Positions 8,286-16,558 of a stretch of DNA of 46,552 nucleotides are shown in pieces. Location: assembly GCA_009692065.1 (NCBI GenBank), contig SHZY01000032.1, positions 1 to 46,552 of the forward strand, read 5' to 3'. A program made the position numbers and the translations under genes. The stretch's first letter is position 1, and the number at the start of each line of letters is the position of its first letter. This DNA is from Gemmataceae bacterium (GTDB lineage: Bacteria; Planctomycetota; Planctomycetia; Gemmatales; Gemmataceae). The notes under the pieces are model-generated. The model was given only the letters and a program-made list of their open reading frames with translations, was not told where the DNA came from and searched no databases.

Positions 8286-8316
8286 TTGACAACCGGGCAC
8301 TTTTTCGCCACGATAG
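8286..8316 (+). promoter_or_regulatory. Weak candidate promoter before the DUF1549/DUF1553 gene
   Basis: A perfect TTGACA (8286-8291) is followed after 19 nt by CGATAG (8311-8316), about 70 nt before the ATG at 8388. The spacing is long and the -10 poor. Confidence 0.25.
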
Positions 8317-8387
8317 CCTTGTAATCACCCGCCTTGCGACCGTACCGTTCCGCGTTTCCTGCCAGCTGATCTTTCGAGGATTCCGCG

Positions 8388-10868
8388 ATGTTCCGTGCAG
8401 CGCTTGTATCGTTCCTCATCCTTCCCGGACTCCTTGCAGCACAGGAATCCAAGACGCCGGTGAAATTGACGCCGGTAGTCCACGCCGAGCCGCCCAAATC
8501 GGCATTGCAGAAGCTCTCGACCTACCCCGGCCAGATCGACTTCACCGGCCCGCGCGATGAGCAGCGCATTGGCATCGTCGGCGAGTTCGCGGACGGCCGA
8601 ACCTGGGAGCTGACGCGAACCGCCAAGTACACGAGCGCCAATGCGAAAATTGCCGAAGTCGATGCGGCCGGCATCGTGCGCCCGGTCGGCGACGGGCAGA
8701 CGACGATCACCGTTGAGGCGAACGGCAAGAGCCAAACGATCCCAGTCAAGGTGACGAAAGCGACTGCCGACATCCCGGTCAGTTTCAGCCGCGAGATTGT
8801 GCCGATCTTGACGCGGTCCGGCTGCAACAGCGGCGCCTGCCACGGCTCGCAGCATGGCCGCGGCGGGTTCAAGCTCAGCCTGTTCGGCTTCGATCCTCTC
8901 TTCGATCACCCGCAGATCGTGCAGAGTGCCGAGGGCCGGCGCGTGGTGCTGAGCGATCCGGAGCGCAGCATCTTCATGATGAAGCCGGCCCTCTTGATGG
9001 AGCACGGCGGCGGCGAACGCATCAAGGTAAACGCACGAGAATACACCTACTTCAAGCGATGGCTCGAGGACGGCGCGCCGGAGCCGAGTGCCAAAGATCC
9101 GGAGGCCACGTCGCTCGAAGTTTGGCCCGCTCGCCGCATCATGATCCCCGGCGAACAGCAGCAAATCCTCGTCAAGGCAACCTGGAAGGACGGCAAGGTC
9201 GAGGACGTGACGGCGACGGCGCAATTCGACACGCTCAATGACGGCGTGGCAGGCGTCAGTCCGAGCGGCCTCGTTACCGCCAAATCGCGCGGCGAGACGC
9301 ATGTCATGGTGCGATTCATGGGCCAGGCGACCGTCTTTCAGGTGACGCTGCCCTATGGAAAATTCGACAAGCATCCCGATGTTCCGAAGCACAACTTCAT
9401 CGACGAGAAACTGATCGCCAAGTGGAAAGACCTCGGCCTGACCCCGTCGCCCCTGTGTGCTGATGACGAGTTCTTCCGCCGCGTCCATCTCGACGCGATC
9501 GGCACCCTACCGACGCCCGAAGACATCCGCACGTTCCTCGCCGACAAATCACCCGACAAGCGAGCCAAGGCGATCGACAATGTCTTGAATCGCTCCGAGT
9601 TCGTCGATTTTTGGGCCCTCAAGTGGGGCGACCTGTTACGCATCAATCGCGATGCCCTCAATGAGCGAGGCATGTGGAGCTTCCACAATTGGGTGCGAGG
9701 CAATCTCCGCGACAACAAGCCGATCGACGAGATGGTGCGCGATATCGTTACCGCCGAAGGCAGCACCTACACCGAAGGCCCCGCGAATTTCTTCATCGTC
9801 GGCAACACTCCGGCGGATTGGGCCGAGACGACTTCGCAGCTTTTCCTCGGCGTTCGTATCGGTTGTGCAAAGTGCCATCACCATCCGTTCGAGAAGTGGA
9901 GCCAGGACGATTACTACAGCATGGCCGCCTTCTTTGTTCGCCTCGGCACGAAGGGGAGCCAGGAGTTCGGCATCTTTGGCCGCGAGCGGGTCGTCTACCT
10001 GAAATCGGTCGGCGAACAAACGCATCCGCGCAAAGGAGGCGTCGTCAAGTCGCGCCCGCTCGACGGCGTCGACATGAACGACCCGATCGATCGCCGCGTC
10101 AAACTCGGCGAGTGGATGACGGCGGCGGACAATCCGTTCTTCGCCAGGAACATAGTCAATCGTTTCTGGGGCTACATGATGGGCCGCGGCCTGGTCGAAC
10201 CGATCGACGACATGCGTGCGACCAATCCGGCCAGCAACCCGGAACTGCTCGATGCGCTAGCGGCGGACTTCGTCAAGAACAAGTACAGCCTGCGGCATTT
10301 GCTGAAAACGATCATGAACTCCCGTGCCTATCAACTCAGCTCGATCAAGATACCGAGCAATGAACTCGACATCCAAAATGTCCACTATACGCGTTACACG
10401 GTTCGCCGACTCTCGGCCGAACAGATGGCCGACGCGCTCGACTTCGCCACCGGCACGCGGGAGAAGTACGCGGGCCTGCCGCTGGGCACGCGCGCGATTC
10501 AGTTGCCGGACACGTCCGTGAAGTCGTACCTGCTCGACGTTTTCGGGCGACCGGCTCGTCAGATCACCTGCGAATGCGAGCGGACGACGCAGCCGAACAT
10601 TGCGCAGGCGATGCACTTCCTCCACGGCGATGCGCTCAACAAGAAGATCGGCGCCCCGACAGGCAGGCTCGAAACGCTGCTCAAGGCGAAGAAAACGAAT
10701 GATCAGATTGTCGAGGAGATGTATTTGGTGACACTGTCACGGTTGCCAAATGCCGACGAGGTTGAGCGATCCCAGCGGTTCATCCGCGAATCGCCGACGC
10801 CGCGCGAGGGCTTGCAGGATGTGCTGTGGGTGCTGTTGAATTCGCGGGAGTTTTTGTTCAATCATTGA
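8388..10868 (+). CDS. Secreted DUF1549/DUF1553 protein with Ig-like region
   Basis: The product is 826 aa with a signal peptide (MFRAALVSFLILPGLLAAQ). Residues about 45-260 look like BIG2/Ig-like sequence (for example VDAAGIVRPVGDGQTTITV and GVAGVSPSGLVTAKSRGETH) split by a cysteine segment, SGCNSGACHGSQHGRGGFKL, near residue 145. Next is the DUF1549 (PSCyt2) region with FIDEKLIAKWKDLGLTPSP and DEFFRRVHLDAIGTLPTPED, a haem-type CAKCHHHPFEKWSQDDYY, and the DUF1553 (PSD1) region with NPFFARNIVNRFWGYMMGRG and LLKTIMNSRAYQLS. These domain sets are a planctomycete hallmark, and their biochemical role is not settled. The next two genes form a set often seen together in this phylum. Confidence 0.9.
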   Translation: MFRAALVSFLILPGLLAAQESKTPVKLTPVVHAEPPKSALQKLSTYPGQIDFTGPRDEQRIGIVGEFADGRTWELTRTAKYTSANAKIAEVDAAGIVRPVGDGQTTITVEANGKSQTIPVKVTKATADIPVSFSREIVPILTRSGCNSGACHGSQHGRGGFKLSLFGFDPLFDHPQIVQSAEGRRVVLSDPERSIFMMKPALLMEHGGGERIKVNAREYTYFKRWLEDGAPEPSAKDPEATSLEVWPARRIMIPGEQQQILVKATWKDGKVEDVTATAQFDTLNDGVAGVSPSGLVTAKSRGETHVMVRFMGQATVFQVTLPYGKFDKHPDVPKHNFIDEKLIAKWKDLGLTPSPLCADDEFFRRVHLDAIGTLPTPEDIRTFLADKSPDKRAKAIDNVLNRSEFVDFWALKWGDLLRINRDALNERGMWSFHNWVRGNLRDNKPIDEMVRDIVTAEGSTYTEGPANFFIVGNTPADWAETTSQLFLGVRIGCAKCHHHPFEKWSQDDYYSMAAFFVRLGTKGSQEFGIFGRERVVYLKSVGEQTHPRKGGVVKSRPLDGVDMNDPIDRRVKLGEWMTAADNPFFARNIVNRFWGYMMGRGLVEPIDDMRATNPASNPELLDALAADFVKNKYSLRHLLKTIMNSRAYQLSSIKIPSNELDIQNVHYTRYTVRRLSAEQMADALDFATGTREKYAGLPLGTRAIQLPDTSVKSYLLDVFGRPARQITCECERTTQPNIAQAMHFLHGDALNKKIGAPTGRLETLLKAKKTNDQIVEEMYLVTLSRLPNADEVERSQRFIRESPTPREGLQDVLWVLLNSREFLFNH

Positions 10869-10880
10869 TTCACCTGCTTT

Positions 10881-10924
10881 CTTCGTTTAGCGCCCGCGTG
10901 GCGCCACGCGGGCGCTAAACGAAG
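10881..10924. repeat. Perfect 44-nt palindrome, TTTAGCGCCCGCG family
   Basis: Arm 10881-10902 (CTTCGTTTAGCGCCCGCG plus TGGC) is the exact reverse complement of 10903-10924, with no loop base. It lies 13 nt after the stop of the DUF1549/DUF1553 gene and 13 nt before the ATG of the next gene. It has no T-run. A copy differing at the centre is at 29346-29383. Confidence 0.9.
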
Positions 10925-10936
10925 ATGGAAGTTGCC

Positions 10937-12544
10937 ATGCGCTGGTTGTCAATCCTATTGCTGTTGTTGGTCACGATGCCGGCGTCCGCGCAAACTGACC
11001 TCACCTACTGGCAGGACATCCGCCCGATTTTCCGCAAGCATTGCACCGCTTGCCACAGCACGAAGAACCTGAACAAGGTCGAGGCATCCGGCGGCCTGGC
11101 TCTCGACACGTTCGAGGCAGTCAAGAAAGGCTCTCGGCAATCTGTCGTCACGCCAGGCAAGAGCGATAAGAGCCTGCTCCACGAATTGCTGGTAACATCT
11201 GACGTCAAACGGCGCATGCCGCTCGAATCGGATGCGCTGTCGAAGGAAAAGACCGAGCTGGTGAAGCGCTGGATCGATGCCGGCGCCAAGGAAGGCACGC
11301 CGCCGCTGGAAGTCGCGGTTGGGCCGACGAAGAAGACGCTTACGCGCAAGCTCGACGTTGTCCTGCCGACCGGTGCGATCTTACCCGCGGGATTCGCGGG
11401 CCCCAAGGTGGCCGGCAAGCTCGACCTGGTAATGAAGATTGGGCCGCTCGCACCGGTCACCGCCGTCGCCTTCAGTCCGGACAACAAGTTGCTTGCGGCG
11501 GGGAGCTACGGCCAGATCGTAATCTGGGACCTTAACGAAGCCAAGCCGGTCAAATTGCTCACGAACGTCCTCGGCGCTGTCAACGATCTCCGCTTCTCGC
11601 CGAAGGGGGACATCCTCGCGGTCGGCGGCGGACAGCCCTCGGCCAAGGGGGATCTGCGCCTCTATCAGACGACAGATTGGAAGCTGCTCGCAACCTTGCG
11701 CGGCCATGATGATGTCGTCTTTTCTCTGGCATTCACCCAAGACGGCAAGCAACTGGCGTCGGCCAGTTTTGACCATTCGGTAAGACTATGGGACGTTGCA
11801 ACCTCTGCCTTGCTCAAAGAATTCCATCACCATTCTGATTTTGTGTATGCCGTCGCGTTCAGCCCGGATGGGAAACGCCTGGTGTCCGCGAGCAAAGATC
11901 GTACGGTGGCGCTGATCGATATCGAGACTGGCAAGAGCGTCTTCACCTTCAGCGGCATGGAGCAGGACATCATGGCCGTTGCGTTTCACCCGGACGGCAA
12001 GTCGGTGATCTCCTCGGGCTTCGAAGCGAGTATCTACTGGTGGAACACGCAAACCGGCGAACGGATCAAGCTCCAGGGCGGCCACGGCATCGCGACGCAC
12101 GAGTTGGCATTCTCGAAAGACGGAAAACGCATCATCTCCGCTGGCGCCGATCGCACCGTGCGCTCCTGGGACGGCACCGCGGGCACGCTCGTCAAGGCGT
12201 TCCCAGTTGGATCGAGCGCGTACTGCGTTGCGATCATCGCCAACAACAAGCTGGTTGCCTCGGGCAGTTTCGATGGTCTGGTCCGGGTGTGGGACGAAGC
12301 CAGCGGCCGGCATCTAGTAACTCTACTTGGGCTGGCCGGCGAAAGCGACTCGCTCGATTGGCTGGCGTTGACGCCGGAAGGGTATGCGACGGGCGCCGAC
12401 AAGTTCATCGCGCAATCGCGCTGGCGCGTGAGTGGGCAGGAAGCGAAGGTCGATGCCGTATGGAGCGTGTTGCGCCAGCCGGCCCAGGTTGCTCGTGCGA
12501 TTCGCGGCGAGGCGGTGCCCACACCTGTTTTTCTCAAGAAATAA
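10937..12544 (+). CDS. Secreted cytochrome c (PSCyt1)-WD40 fusion
   Basis: The product is 535 aa. The ATG at 10937 gives a signal peptide (MRWLSILLLLLVTMPASAQ); an ATG four codons upstream touches the palindrome. The planctomycete cytochrome c domain follows: YWQDIRPIFRKHCTACHSTKN with haem motif CTACH, then GDRMP-like KRRMPLESDALS and WIDAGAKEG. From about residue 165 there are at least seven WD40-type repeats, for example VTAVAFSPDNKLLAAGSYGQ, SLAFTQDGKQLASASFDHS and VAFSPDGKRLVSASKDR. The beta-propeller probably mediates protein binding outside the cytoplasm. It is likely cotranscribed with the genes on either side. Confidence 0.88.
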   Translation: MRWLSILLLLLVTMPASAQTDLTYWQDIRPIFRKHCTACHSTKNLNKVEASGGLALDTFEAVKKGSRQSVVTPGKSDKSLLHELLVTSDVKRRMPLESDALSKEKTELVKRWIDAGAKEGTPPLEVAVGPTKKTLTRKLDVVLPTGAILPAGFAGPKVAGKLDLVMKIGPLAPVTAVAFSPDNKLLAAGSYGQIVIWDLNEAKPVKLLTNVLGAVNDLRFSPKGDILAVGGGQPSAKGDLRLYQTTDWKLLATLRGHDDVVFSLAFTQDGKQLASASFDHSVRLWDVATSALLKEFHHHSDFVYAVAFSPDGKRLVSASKDRTVALIDIETGKSVFTFSGMEQDIMAVAFHPDGKSVISSGFEASIYWWNTQTGERIKLQGGHGIATHELAFSKDGKRIISAGADRTVRSWDGTAGTLVKAFPVGSSAYCVAIIANNKLVASGSFDGLVRVWDEASGRHLVTLLGLAGESDSLDWLALTPEGYATGADKFIAQSRWRVSGQEAKVDAVWSVLRQPAQVARAIRGEAVPTPVFLKK

Positions 12545-12547
12545 GAT

Positions 12548-12610
12548 CTCACGCCAAGGCGCAAAGTCGCGAAGAATTTCACAATTTGCGCCTTTGCGGC
12601 TTTGCGTGAG
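12548..12610. repeat. Imperfect inverted repeat (CTCACGC...GCGTGAG)
   Basis: CTCACGCCAAGGCGCAAAG at the left and CTTTGCGGCTTTGCGTGAG at the right are inverted with a few mismatches around an AT-richer centre. It fills almost the whole gap between the PSCyt1-WD40 gene and the PPC gene. Similar AAGGCGCAAAG repeats are widespread in bacteria. Confidence 0.65.
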
Positions 12611-12636
12611 CTATGAGAGATGAAAGGATCAGATCG

Positions 12637-14691
12637 ATGAGATTCATGTCATCCGCCATTCTAGTCGCGTTCCTGACGGCGAGTCCAGTGCTCGCCCAGA
12701 CCTCGTTTCCGATGGTCACGCACGCTTATCCTGTGGCGCTCCAGCGTGGCACGACAACGGAGATTTCGGTCGATGGCCAAATGAATTTCGCCGGCGCCTA
12801 CAAGGCGCTCTTCGAGGGCGACGGCATCACCGCCGAAGTCACCAGCCCGCCGCCGGTGCCGAATGCCGTGATCAAGAGCGTCAAGATGAAGGTAACGGTC
12901 GCCAAGGACGCGCGGCTGAGCGTGCGCGAATTCCGCATCGCGACCTCAATTGGTTTGTCCTCGGTCGGTCAACTCGTCATCGTCGATGACCCCGTCGTGA
13001 TGGAATCGCTGAACAACAACACCCCGGCACAAGCGCAGGCCGTCAAGTTGCCCTGCGTCCTGGCCGGCAAACTCGAAGTCGTCGAGGATCTCGATTACTT
13101 CAAGTTCGAGGCGAAGGAGGGGGAGACTGTCACGTTTGAAATGTTCTGCGCTCGCCTGCAGGACAAGATCCACGACCTGCAAAAGCACGCCAAGCCGATG
13201 CTTACCTTGCTCGATAGCGACGGCCGCGAGCTGGCTGCAAACGACACGTTCTTCTTCGCCGATCCGATGCTGTCCTACAAGATTCCCAAGACCGGCACGT
13301 ATGTCCTGCAAGTGCGTGAATCAACCTACGATGGCGACCCGCGCTGGGTTTACGCCATCGTGGCGACGAATCAGCCGTACATCTCGCACGTCTTCCCGAT
13401 GGCGGGCAATCCCGGCCAGGTGATCGACGTCGAACCGATCGGCTCGGCGCGTGCCGCACAGGAAAAAGTTAAGCTGGCGATTCCCGGCACCTTCGGCGTC
13501 CAGCAAATCCAGCTCGACGTTGGCGGCAAGAAAACGAACCCGGCGACGTTCATCGTCAGCAAGTTGACGCAGTTCAGCGAACTCGAGCCGAACGACGAGC
13601 CAGAGAAGGCGAACCGCGTGACGCTGCCGATCGGAATCAACGGTAGGATCGGCAAGAAACGCGATATCGATCACTATGTCTTCGACGCGAAGAAGGGCAA
13701 ACCAATCCGCTTCGAGTTGAAGGCGCGTCGGTTCGGCACATTGCTCAATTCCTCGCTACATGGCATCCTCGAAATCATGACGCCCAAGGGGCTCGTCATC
13801 GCCTCCAACGATACGACTCATGGGCTGGAGGCATCGCTCGTCTTCACGCCGGCGACCGACGGCGATCTTGTCCTGCGCGTGCGCGATCTGAACAGTAAAG
13901 GCTCCGAGTCGGCCGTCTACAACGTCGAGGCCGACTGGGCGCTGCCGGACTTCACCGTGCGCTGTGATCCCGACAAGGCGATGATCGGTCCGGGGTCGAG
14001 TACCGCGTGGTACGTGCATGTGGTTCGCCAGCATGGCTTCACCGGGCCGGTCGAGATCGCGAGCAAGGGATTGCCGAAGGAGATCACCGCCAGCGCGCTG
14101 ACGATACCGGCGACGATGACGCAAGGCTTGATCGTGTTGACGGCCGCTCCGGACGCGACACTGACGGCGGCGAAGGTCGAGATCGTCGGCACCGCCAAGG
14201 CCAAAATGCCGGATGGCAAGGAGGAGACGTTGGTGCGCGGCGTGACGCCCAATCAGGAGATCTATCTTCCAGGCGGCGGCCGCGGACGGTTCGATGTCAA
14301 CATGCAGGCGGTGGCGGTGACGTCGCCATCGGATATCCTCAAGGTCGAAGTCAGCACCACCAACATCACGCTGAAGCCTGGCGAGGAAATCAAGATCGAG
14401 GTGACCCTGGAGCGCCGCGGCGATTACGACAAGGGAGTTTTTCTCGACATCCTCTTGCAGCACCTCGGCTCCGTGATGGGCAACCCGCTGCCGCCGGGCG
14501 TCACGATCGTCGGGGGCAAGAGCAAGACGCTGCTGGGCAATGGCAGCAAGGGCTTCATCACCATCAAGGCCGCTCCAAATGCGGAGCCGATCGACAACGT
14601 GCCGATCAGCGTGCTCGCCAATGTGTCGGTCAACTTTGTCGTCAAGCTGCATTATTCGAGCGTGCCGATTTTGATATCGATCAAGAAGTGA
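12637..14691 (+). CDS. Secreted protein with pre-peptidase C-terminal (PPC)-like domains
   Basis: The product is 684 aa. The ATG at 12637 begins a signal peptide (MRFMSSAILVAFLTASPVLAQ) and has AAAGGA about 11 nt upstream; ATG 12613 adds a non-conserved stretch. The N-terminal region is beta-rich (YPVALQRGTTTEISVDG). Two PPC-type modules follow: LEVVEDLDYFKFEAKEGETV...MLTLLDSDGRELAANDT, and ELEPNDEPEKANRVTLPIGI...RDIDHYVFDAKKGKPIRFEL...ASNDTTHGLEASLVFTP. The C-terminal third is more beta sandwich. It has no visible catalytic motif and is likely a structural or binding protein acting with the two upstream products. Confidence 0.82.
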   Translation: MRFMSSAILVAFLTASPVLAQTSFPMVTHAYPVALQRGTTTEISVDGQMNFAGAYKALFEGDGITAEVTSPPPVPNAVIKSVKMKVTVAKDARLSVREFRIATSIGLSSVGQLVIVDDPVVMESLNNNTPAQAQAVKLPCVLAGKLEVVEDLDYFKFEAKEGETVTFEMFCARLQDKIHDLQKHAKPMLTLLDSDGRELAANDTFFFADPMLSYKIPKTGTYVLQVRESTYDGDPRWVYAIVATNQPYISHVFPMAGNPGQVIDVEPIGSARAAQEKVKLAIPGTFGVQQIQLDVGGKKTNPATFIVSKLTQFSELEPNDEPEKANRVTLPIGINGRIGKKRDIDHYVFDAKKGKPIRFELKARRFGTLLNSSLHGILEIMTPKGLVIASNDTTHGLEASLVFTPATDGDLVLRVRDLNSKGSESAVYNVEADWALPDFTVRCDPDKAMIGPGSSTAWYVHVVRQHGFTGPVEIASKGLPKEITASALTIPATMTQGLIVLTAAPDATLTAAKVEIVGTAKAKMPDGKEETLVRGVTPNQEIYLPGGGRGRFDVNMQAVAVTSPSDILKVEVSTTNITLKPGEEIKIEVTLERRGDYDKGVFLDILLQHLGSVMGNPLPPGVTIVGGKSKTLLGNGSKGFITIKAAPNAEPIDNVPISVLANVSVNFVVKLHYSSVPILISIKK

Positions 14692-14899
14692 TGTCCGTAA
14701 CGAGCCGCAACCGTCAGGGAGCGTTGGTGATGTCGATTCCCGTTCCCATACGATCGCGGTTGATCGGCAGGCTAATTGGATGGATTGTTCCGCCCGGGCG
14801 ATTCTGCTCCAGGCGGAAATCGCTTGCATTGTTCACCAAATCTGTGATAATGGCCGATTGATTGGAAATCGCCCTGACCTCGATGACGCGGAGGCCGGC
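14692..14899. other. Intergenic region with a candidate promoter
   Basis: The 208 bp after the PPC gene hold no convincing coding frame. They become AT-richer toward a candidate promoter close to the next start. Confidence 0.4.
14824..14851 (+). promoter_or_regulatory. Candidate extended -10 promoter
   Basis: TTGCAT (14824-14829) and GATAAT (14846-14851) are spaced 16 nt, with TG one base upstream of the -10 (TGTGATAAT). It lies about 50 nt before the ATG at 14900. This is one of the best consensus matches in the window. Confidence 0.5.
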
Positions 14900-16414
14900 A
14901 TGAACGCTCGACGATGGATTCTCGCAATTACTCTGCTGTTAGCCGCTGGTTCGGCCTCCCACGGGCAGCTCCAGCCGGATTACTACTTCTCCCACGGCAT
15001 CAGACAGCTCATATCGGAGCTGGGGAATTCCTCCTTCGCGATGCGCCAATCGGCGTTCAAGAACATCGAGTTTTTTGGCCCGATGGCGCTTGACCATCTA
15101 CGCCGCGCGCGTGTATCTGCTGATGTGGAGACGACACGCCGCATCGTCGAGCTGATTCGCCGGGCCGAGGAACAACAGCTAACCCGGCAGGTGCTTGCCC
15201 CCAAAGAAGTCCATCTCAAACTAAAAGACGTCAGTGTGCAACAAGCGATTACGGAGTTAGCGACCGTCAGCGGCTATCCCATCCAGTTTCAGGGCGATGC
15301 CACGAGATTGGCTGATAAGAGAATTAGCCTGGATACCGGGAGGACATCGTTCTGGCAGGCGTTCGACCAGATGTGCGAGCAAGCCGGTTTGATGGAGCGA
15401 GTCAATCAGGCGACGTCGATCGATCAACCGATGTATTACCAAGGCGGCAAAGGCGGCCGGATCATGCGTGGACTGCCGACGCCGATGCCGCAACCGATGC
15501 AGCCCACTGGTCCGATCATCGTCACCAATCGCGGCAAGGAGAAATCGCTCGTCAGCCACTCCGGCGCCGTCCGGACCGAATTACGCATCAGCCGCGATGC
15601 GGCGGCCAAAGAGTTGAACCTGCAATTCATCGTCAGCGTCGAACCGCGCTTGCAGAACAGCAGCGTCATCGGCCGACCGGTGCTCGCCAAGGTCGTCGAT
15701 CAGCAAGGCAAGCGGCTGGCGGAATCGCTAGACCTGCCCAAGGCGAATCCGAGCGATGTGCGAATGGCCCACGACGACATGATCTTCACGGATCTGGGAG
15801 GAATGCCGCCGCAATCAACGCGTGTCACGCAACTTCGCGTCAAGGAAGGCGAACAGGCCGCCAAACAACTCAAGGAACTTGCCGGCAAACTCGGGCTACA
15901 GCTCGATCTGCAGAATGTCCTGCTTGCCAAGATCGACAATGTGATGGAGGCGTCGGGTAAATCCGTGGCCGGCGCCAATGGCGGAAGCATGAAGGTCGGC
16001 GCCGTCAACAAGCGGCAAAACGGGGAGATCGAAGTGCAAGTCAGCATGGAAAATCTTACGCCGAACCCCTTCGGTGGCAACATCATCATGAACGGCAACG
16101 GCGGCGTCATCATCCGCGGCAACGTCATCATCAACGGCGGCGGCATGGTCATCGGCCCCAACGGCGTGCGCGTCAACGGCGGCGGCAACGGCAGAGACCT
16201 CCCCGACCTCCTCGACGCCAAGGGCCAAAAGTTCCGCGTCGCCAATCCTACGAACGACAGCTTCAACTTTGTCAACGGCTCCTCGACGCGCAGCGCGACG
16301 ATGGTATTCTCGCCGAACCCCGGCCAGACCGAGCCACGCGAGCTGGCGCTATTTGGCACACGTACCTACACCATCAGCGTGCCGTTTCGTTTCGAGAACC
16401 TGCCGCTGCCGTGA
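14900..16414 (+). CDS. Secreted protein of unknown function, first of a tandem paralogous pair
   Basis: The product is 504 aa. The ATG at 14900 was chosen because a signal peptide follows (MNARRWILAITLLLAAGSASHG) and GGAGG is just upstream. An alpha-helical segment resembling a HEAT-type repeat comes first (SSFAMRQSAFKNIEFFGPMA). Then LKLKDVSVQQAITELATVSG and RISLDTGRTSFWQAFDQMCE resemble the small STN/secretin-N-like fold. The middle is beta-rich, and near residue 390 there is a Gly/Asn-rich stretch (NIIMNGNGGVIIRGNVIING). The downstream gene has the same layout. The function is unknown; the signal peptide puts it outside the cytoplasm. Confidence 0.75.
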   Translation: MNARRWILAITLLLAAGSASHGQLQPDYYFSHGIRQLISELGNSSFAMRQSAFKNIEFFGPMALDHLRRARVSADVETTRRIVELIRRAEEQQLTRQVLAPKEVHLKLKDVSVQQAITELATVSGYPIQFQGDATRLADKRISLDTGRTSFWQAFDQMCEQAGLMERVNQATSIDQPMYYQGGKGGRIMRGLPTPMPQPMQPTGPIIVTNRGKEKSLVSHSGAVRTELRISRDAAAKELNLQFIVSVEPRLQNSSVIGRPVLAKVVDQQGKRLAESLDLPKANPSDVRMAHDDMIFTDLGGMPPQSTRVTQLRVKEGEQAAKQLKELAGKLGLQLDLQNVLLAKIDNVMEASGKSVAGANGGSMKVGAVNKRQNGEIEVQVSMENLTPNPFGGNIIMNGNGGVIIRGNVIINGGGMVIGPNGVRVNGGGNGRDLPDLLDAKGQKFRVANPTNDSFNFVNGSSTRSATMVFSPNPGQTEPRELALFGTRTYTISVPFRFENLPLP

Positions 16415-16437
16415 GAGTGTGCAATGCAGATAAACAA

Positions 16438-16464
16438 GCTCACGGGTTTCCCGTGGGCTTTTTT
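16438..16464 (+). terminator. Intrinsic terminator between the paralogous pair
   Basis: GCTCACGGG (16438-16446) pairs with CCCGTGGGC (16450-16458), with one G-T pair and loop TTT, followed by TTTTTT. It suggests the two paralogues are at least partly expressed separately. Confidence 0.8.
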
Positions 16465-16558
16465 ATTGGGAACAAGACGAGCGCGAGACTCGTCGAATGC
16501 CTGGCCCGGTCGGCAAACACGGGGATGCTTTCGTCGCTTACGCTTCCGGCTCGGAAAA

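Noticed and set aside
10881..10924. Intrinsic terminator
   Set aside because: No T-run follows on either strand, and the next gene starts 13 nt later.
13756..14829. 357-residue minus-strand frame opposite the PPC gene
   Set aside because: No family features; the plus-strand frame has PPC modules and a signal peptide.
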